64,000 nucleotides of DNA from DASWLF01 sp963768765 (lineage in GTDB: Bacteria > Desulfobacterota > Desulfobaccia > Desulfobaccales > 0-14-0-80-60-11), in the NCBI GenBank assembly GCA_963768765.1, contig CAVYJK010000021.1, positions 1 through 64,000 of the forward strand, given 5' to 3'. This document shows, one piece after another, positions 60,040-64,000 of this stretch. Made by a program: the position numbers and the translations under genes. The first letter of the stretch is position 1. Every line of letters starts with the position of its first letter. The notes beneath the pieces were generated by a model that saw only the letters and a list, made by a program, of their open reading frames with translations, was not told where the DNA came from and ran no database searches.

Positions 60040-62808
60040 ATGGATTATAAAGAGACACTCAACCTGCCCCGCACCAGTTTTCCCATGAAAGCGGACCTGC
60101 CCAAGCGGGAGCCTCAGATCCTGAAGCGCTGGGACGACATGGGCCTCTACCCCAAAATCCGGGCCCAGAGCGGCGGGCGCCCCCGGTTTATCCTGCACGA
60201 CGGCCCGCCCTACGCCAACGGCCACATTCACCTGGGGCACGCCCTGAACAAGATCCTGAAAGACATCATCATCAAGTCCCGGCAGATGATGGGTCACGAT
60301 TGCCCGTATATCCCCGGCTGGGATTGCCACGGCCTGCCCATCGAGCACCAGGTGGACAAAGAATTGAAGGCCCAGAGGCTGAAATTGTCCCAGGTGGAGG
60401 TGAGGAGCCGCTGCCGGGCTTACGCCCAGAAGTTCATCGCCATCCAGCGCGCCGAATTTGAGCGCCTGGGGGTGCTGGGGGACTGGACCCATCCCTACCT
60501 GACCATGGACAACGCCTACATCGCGAAAATCCTGGAAGAATACGGCCGCTTCTTCTTTGCCGGGGCCGTCTACCGCAGCAAGAAGCCGGTGCACTGGTGC
60601 GCCACTTGCCGCACGGCTCTCGCCGAGGCCGAGGTGGAGTACGAGGAGCACCAGACCCCGTCCATCTACGTGAAATTCCCCCTGGTGACTCCGCCGCCCC
60701 AGGCGCCGGAGCTGGGCGGTGGCCCGGTCTCCCTGGTCATCTGGACCACCACCCCCTGGACCCTGCCGGCGAATCTCGCCATCGCGGTGCACCCGGACCT
60801 GGAATACGCCGCGGTGCAGGTGGGAGAGGAAGTGCTGGTAGTGGCCGCGGACCTGGCCGCAGGGCTCCTGTCCTTTTGGGGCCTTAAAGGAAAAGAACTC
60901 TGGCGGCTGCCGGGGCGGCGCCTGGAGGGGGCCGTCTGCAGCCATCCTTGGATTAACCGGACCTCCCAGGTGATCCAGGCCGATTACGTCACCCTGGAGT
61001 CCGGCACCGGGCTGGTGCACATCGCCCCAGGGCACGGCCAGGAGGACTATGACAGCGGCCGGAAATACGGGCTGGCCCCCTACTCACCGGTGGACGACCA
61101 CGGCAAGTTCACCCAGGAGGTGCCGGAGTTCGCCGGGCAGCCGGTCTGGGTGGCCAATGCCGGCATCATCGACCTGCTCAGCCGCCAGGGAAAATTGCTA
61201 AAAGCGGAGCAGATCACCCACAGCTATCCCCATTGCTGGCGCTGCAAGCAGCCCATCATCTTCCGGGCCACGGAGCAATGGTTCATCTCCCTGGAGGCCA
61301 ACGGCCTGCGGCAGAAGGCCCTTCAGGCCATCGACCGGGTCACCTGGATTCCCCGCTGGGGCCGGGAACGCATCTACCAGATGGTGGAGCGGCGGCCGGA
61401 TTGGTGCATCTCCCGCCAGCGGGCCTGGGGGGTGCCCATCGTGGCCTTCCATTGTCAGAAGTGCGGGGCGGTGTTTCTGACCGAGGAAATTCTGGCCGGC
61501 ATCATGGCGCGGGTGCGCCGGGAGGGGGCGGACTTCTGGTTTGAGGCCCCGGTTACCGAGCTCCTCCCTTCAGATACGCGCTGTTCTTGCGGCGGGTCCA
61601 TCTTCAGAAAGGAGACGGACATCCTGGACGTGTGGTTCGACTCCGGGGTGAGCTGGGCCGCGGTGGTGGAGCCGGACCCGGCCCTGGGGCTGCCGGCGGA
61701 CCTCTACCTGGAGGGCTCGGACCAGCACCGGGGCTGGTTCCACAGCAGCCTGCTCACCGCGGTGGGGATTAGCGGAGATGCCCCCTACAAGGGGGTCTTG
61801 ACCCACGGCTTCGTGGTGGACGGCGACGGCCGCAAGATGTCAAAGTCCCTGGGCAACGTCATCGCTCCCCAGGAAGTGATGGACAAGTACGGGGCCGAGA
61901 TCCTGCGGCTGTGGGTGGCCGCCGAGGATTACCGGGACGACGTGCGCCTCTCCGGGGACATCCTGAAGCAGCTGGCTGACGCCTACCGGCGCTTCCGCAA
62001 CACCGCCCGCTTCATGCTGGGGAATCTCTATGATTTTGACCCGGAGAAGCACTATTTGCCCCCGGAGGCCCGGGAGGAGCTGGACCGCCTGGCGCTCTCC
62101 TGGCTGGCCCAACTGCTGGCGCGGGTGCAGAAGGCTTACGGGGATTACGAATTCCACCTGGCCTACCACCGCCTGCACCAGTTCTGCGCGGTGGAGATGT
62201 CCGCCATTTACCTGGACATCTTGAAGGACCGCCTCTATGTTTCCCGGGCCGACTCCCGGGCCCGCCGCAGCGCCCAGTCCACCTTGTGGGACCTCCTGGG
62301 GAGCCTGACCGCGGCCATGGCCCCCATCCTCTCCTTCACCGCGGAGGAGGTGTGGGAATATCTGCCCGGCCGGGGCCACCCGGAAAGCGTCCATCTGGCG
62401 GCCTTTCCCCAGGCGCCGCCCGGGTTCCCCGACGAGGCCCTGCTCACGAAATATGACTTTTTATTGAAGGTGCGCAGCGACATCAACCGGGGCCTGGAGG
62501 AGGCTCGCAAGGTCAAGCTTCTTTCCACCGCCCAGGAGGCGAAGGTTCTCCTGGGGGCCGACGGAGAACTCCTGGAGCGGCTGACCGCCCAGGTGGCAGA
62601 GCTCCAAACCCTGGCCCAGGTGGCGGAACTGGCGGTGGCGCCGGGAGGCCGGGGATTGGAGGGCCAGGAGGTCCCGGGACTGCGGCTTCAGGTGGAGGCA
62701 GCCCCGGGAAGCAAGTGCATCCGCTGCTGGTTCACCCGGTCCACGGTGGGGGAAGATCCGGGACACCCGCAAATCTGCGCCCACTGCCGCCAGGCGCTGG
62801 AGGGTTAA
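60040..62808 (+). CDS. ileS: isoleucyl-tRNA synthetase
   Basis: Charges tRNA-Ile. 922 residues, unbroken. HIGH motif in PYANGHIHLGHALNK, GWDCHGLPIEHQVDKEL, editing domain WTTTPWTLPANLAIAV, KMSKS in DGDGRKMSKSLGNVIAPQ, and a C-terminal zinc ribbon KCIRCWFTRSTVG...CAHCRQAL. I chose ATG 60040 because GGAGG lies 7 bases before it and MDYKETLNLPRTSFPMK is the usual bacterial start; the open frame extends upstream to 59872 through repeat DNA. It is followed by lspA after 3 bases. Confidence 0.96.
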   Translation: MDYKETLNLPRTSFPMKADLPKREPQILKRWDDMGLYPKIRAQSGGRPRFILHDGPPYANGHIHLGHALNKILKDIIIKSRQMMGHDCPYIPGWDCHGLPIEHQVDKELKAQRLKLSQVEVRSRCRAYAQKFIAIQRAEFERLGVLGDWTHPYLTMDNAYIAKILEEYGRFFFAGAVYRSKKPVHWCATCRTALAEAEVEYEEHQTPSIYVKFPLVTPPPQAPELGGGPVSLVIWTTTPWTLPANLAIAVHPDLEYAAVQVGEEVLVVAADLAAGLLSFWGLKGKELWRLPGRRLEGAVCSHPWINRTSQVIQADYVTLESGTGLVHIAPGHGQEDYDSGRKYGLAPYSPVDDHGKFTQEVPEFAGQPVWVANAGIIDLLSRQGKLLKAEQITHSYPHCWRCKQPIIFRATEQWFISLEANGLRQKALQAIDRVTWIPRWGRERIYQMVERRPDWCISRQRAWGVPIVAFHCQKCGAVFLTEEILAGIMARVRREGADFWFEAPVTELLPSDTRCSCGGSIFRKETDILDVWFDSGVSWAAVVEPDPALGLPADLYLEGSDQHRGWFHSSLLTAVGISGDAPYKGVLTHGFVVDGDGRKMSKSLGNVIAPQEVMDKYGAEILRLWVAAEDYRDDVRLSGDILKQLADAYRRFRNTARFMLGNLYDFDPEKHYLPPEAREELDRLALSWLAQLLARVQKAYGDYEFHLAYHRLHQFCAVEMSAIYLDILKDRLYVSRADSRARRSAQSTLWDLLGSLTAAMAPILSFTAEEVWEYLPGRGHPESVHLAAFPQAPPGFPDEALLTKYDFLLKVRSDINRGLEEARKVKLLSTAQEAKVLLGADGELLERLTAQVAELQTLAQVAELAVAPGGRGLEGQEVPGLRLQVEAAPGSKCIRCWFTRSTVGEDPGHPQICAHCRQALEG

Positions 62809-62811
62809 GAC

Positions 62812-63312
62812 ATGGGCCGCAAATTGGCCGTCCTCATCCCGGTGCTGGTCGTGGGGCTGGCATTGGACCTGGCCAGCAAGCTCATGGTCCTCCATTACCT
62901 GCCGCTGGGGGCCCAGGTTCCCGTCATCAAGGGCTTTTTCAACCTGGTGCACGTGCACAACAAGGGGGCGGCCTTCGGCATGATGGCCAACTGGTCCGTG
63001 GAGTTTGCCCGGCTGTTCTTTGTCGGCACCACCACCCTGGTGCTGGCGGTGGTGGGCTATTTCTGGTGGCGCCTGCCGGAGGACCGCTGGCAGGCGGCCC
63101 TGGGCTACAGCCTGATCATGGCCGGGGCCCTGGGTAACTTAATGGACCGGGTGCGCCTGGGCGAGGTGGTGGATTTTCTGGACGTCCACTGGGGACGCTA
63201 CCATTGGCCGGCCTTCAACGTGGCGGACAGCCTGGTCTGCCTGGGGGCCGGAGTCCTGGTATGGGTAATCTTAACGGAAGAGAAAAAAGTCAATGCATCC
63301 AGTGCTGTTTGA
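62812..63312 (+). CDS. lspA: lipoprotein signal peptidase (SPase II)
   Basis: Cuts lipoprotein signal peptides at the lipobox Cys in the inner membrane. 166 residues with four membrane helices. Catalytic Asp motifs: NKGAAFGM region, GALGNLMDRVRLGEVVDFLD and FNVADSLVCLGAG. It sits 3 bases after ileS, the common ileS-lspA order, and overlaps lgt. Confidence 0.95.
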   Translation: MGRKLAVLIPVLVVGLALDLASKLMVLHYLPLGAQVPVIKGFFNLVHVHNKGAAFGMMANWSVEFARLFFVGTTTLVLAVVGYFWWRLPEDRWQAALGYSLIMAGALGNLMDRVRLGEVVDFLDVHWGRYHWPAFNVADSLVCLGAGVLVWVILTEEKKVNASSAV

Positions 63313-64000
63313 ATACGGGCCGCTGAGGATCTTTACTTACGGGTTCTTCCTGGCCCTGGCCTTTCTTTCCGCCATTTACGTGGCAGCCGGGGAGGCCCGG
63401 CGCCAGGGCCTGCCGGTGGCGAAATTTTACGATCTCTGTTTTTACTTGGTGTTGGCGGCGCTGGTAGGCTCCCGCTTGCTGTACGTCCTGCTGGAAGTAC
63501 GGCAATTTCTGGCCCACCCCCTGAAAATCTTCGCTCTCTGGGAAGGGGGACTGGTATTCCACGGCGGGGTGGTCCTGGCCCTGGCGGTGGCTTTCTATTA
63601 CATCCGGCGCCACCATCTCCCCTGGCGGCCCACCCTGGACGCCCTGGCCTTGGGGCTGCCGGTGGGCCAATTTTTCGGGCGCATCGGCTGCTTCATGGCC
63701 GGGTGCTGTTACGGCTCGCCCTCCAACCTGCCCTGGGCCGTGACCTTCACCAACCCGCAGTCGTTGTGCCCCCTCAGGGAGCCCCTGCATCCTGCCCAGC
63801 TGTACGAGGCCTTGCTGGCCCTGGGGGTGTTCGGTATCCTCTACCGGCTAAGGACCAGAAAACGGTTCGACGGCCAGATGTTGCTTGCCTACTTCACCCT
63901 GGCGGGACTGGTGCGCTTCGGGGTGGAGTTTTTCCGGAGCCCGGTGGACTACCGCGGCCCGGTGTTGTTCGGCTGGATGCCCTTGACCCAGTTGATGGCG
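63293..64000 (+). CDS. lgt: prolipoprotein diacylglyceryl transferase (partial, runs off the end)
   Basis: Adds diacylglycerol to the lipobox Cys, the step before LspA. The start MHPVLFEYGPLRIFTYGFFL is typical. VGSRLLYVLLE, EGGLVFHGGVVLA and the signature GRIGCFMAGCCYG follow, then HPAQLYEALLAL and LVRFGVEFFRSP. 236 residues are seen before the window ends. It overlaps lspA by 20 bases, so the two are coupled. Confidence 0.95.
   Translation, partial: MHPVLFEYGPLRIFTYGFFLALAFLSAIYVAAGEARRQGLPVAKFYDLCFYLVLAALVGSRLLYVLLEVRQFLAHPLKIFALWEGGLVFHGGVVLALAVAFYYIRRHHLPWRPTLDALALGLPVGQFFGRIGCFMAGCCYGSPSNLPWAVTFTNPQSLCPLREPLHPAQLYEALLALGVFGILYRLRTRKRFDGQMLLAYFTLAGLVRFGVEFFRSPVDYRGPVLFGWMPLTQLMA

Overview
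The window looks like a chromosomal segment of a GC-rich, strictly anaerobic, autotrophy-capable bacterium, most likely a Desulfobacterota lineage (sulfate reducer or syntroph, Desulfobacca/Syntrophobacter-like). This is inferred from gene content: Hdr/Qmo-type flavoprotein complexes, a Wood-Ljungdahl methylene-THF reductase cluster, a giant 2-oxoacid:ferredoxin oxidoreductase, cytochrome bd for oxygen defence, menaquinone-type UbiE and an FmdE-like protein. No rRNA or ribosomal protein gene is present to fix the taxonomy.

Layout. 0-2 kb: glycogen branching enzyme. 2-5.2 kb: a small accessory patch with an integron-cassette-like unit (lipocalin-like gene plus attC-like site), a truncated polX remnant next to a long palindrome, and a DUF4331 gene. 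5.3-10.3 kb: gapA, uspA, a Rieske-FAD reductase and a broken V4R-like/GAF sensor. 10.8-22.6 kb is the energy-metabolism core: hdrC-hdrB-hdrA(with NfnB-like insert)-mvhD-metV-metF, then a QmoA-like/QmoB-like pair. The stand-alone mvhD has an in-frame TGA exactly where the family has a metal-binding Cys, followed by a SECIS-like hairpin, so it is probably a selenoprotein. 22.9-36.8 kb: DUF488, ubiE plus a second methyltransferase, an HtrA-like protease, cydAB, a nucleotidyltransferase-fold protein, the fused oxidoreductase, a YgjP-like metallopeptidase and an APC permease. 36.9-39.1 kb: fmdE-like gene, a DUF4412-like exported protein and a DUF3096 peptide. 39.3-47.4 kb (minus strand): an ABC export locus of LolCDE/MacAB type with three FtsX-like permeases, a nucleoside phosphorylase, a GYD protein, TrmO, the ATPase and the membrane-fusion adaptor. 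47.5-54.4 kb: a proteasome-fold protein, two small unknown proteins, a cysteine synthase fused to a degenerate cysteinyl-tRNA synthetase, a SHOCT protein, tRNA-Pro(CGG) and an oligopeptide-binding lipoprotein. 54.4-58.0 kb: an island visibly richer in AT, with a GIY-YIG protein, a PD-(D/E)XK-like protein, a Tat-signal FtsZ/tubulin-like protein and a divergent WYL regulator. 58.2-64 kb: a hypothetical gene, an SDH/SppA-type protease with a membrane partner, and ileS-lspA-lgt (lgt runs off the end).

How the genes work together: Hdr subunits B and C, the large HdrA, MvhD, MetV and MetF make up the gene set of the multi-subunit methylene-THF reductase described in acetogens. The NAD(P)H-binding insert in HdrA suggests that NADH feeds it and that flavin-based bifurcation or confurcation with ferredoxin is possible. 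The 2-oxoacid oxidoreductase would exchange acetyl-CoA (or another acyl-CoA) and ferredoxin with this system. Two further features recur. Intergenic spaces carry several families of dispersed GC-rich palindromes (one has ten recognisable copies). Many otherwise well-conserved genes are split by small indels, unevenly clustered, which looks more like assembly error than gene decay.
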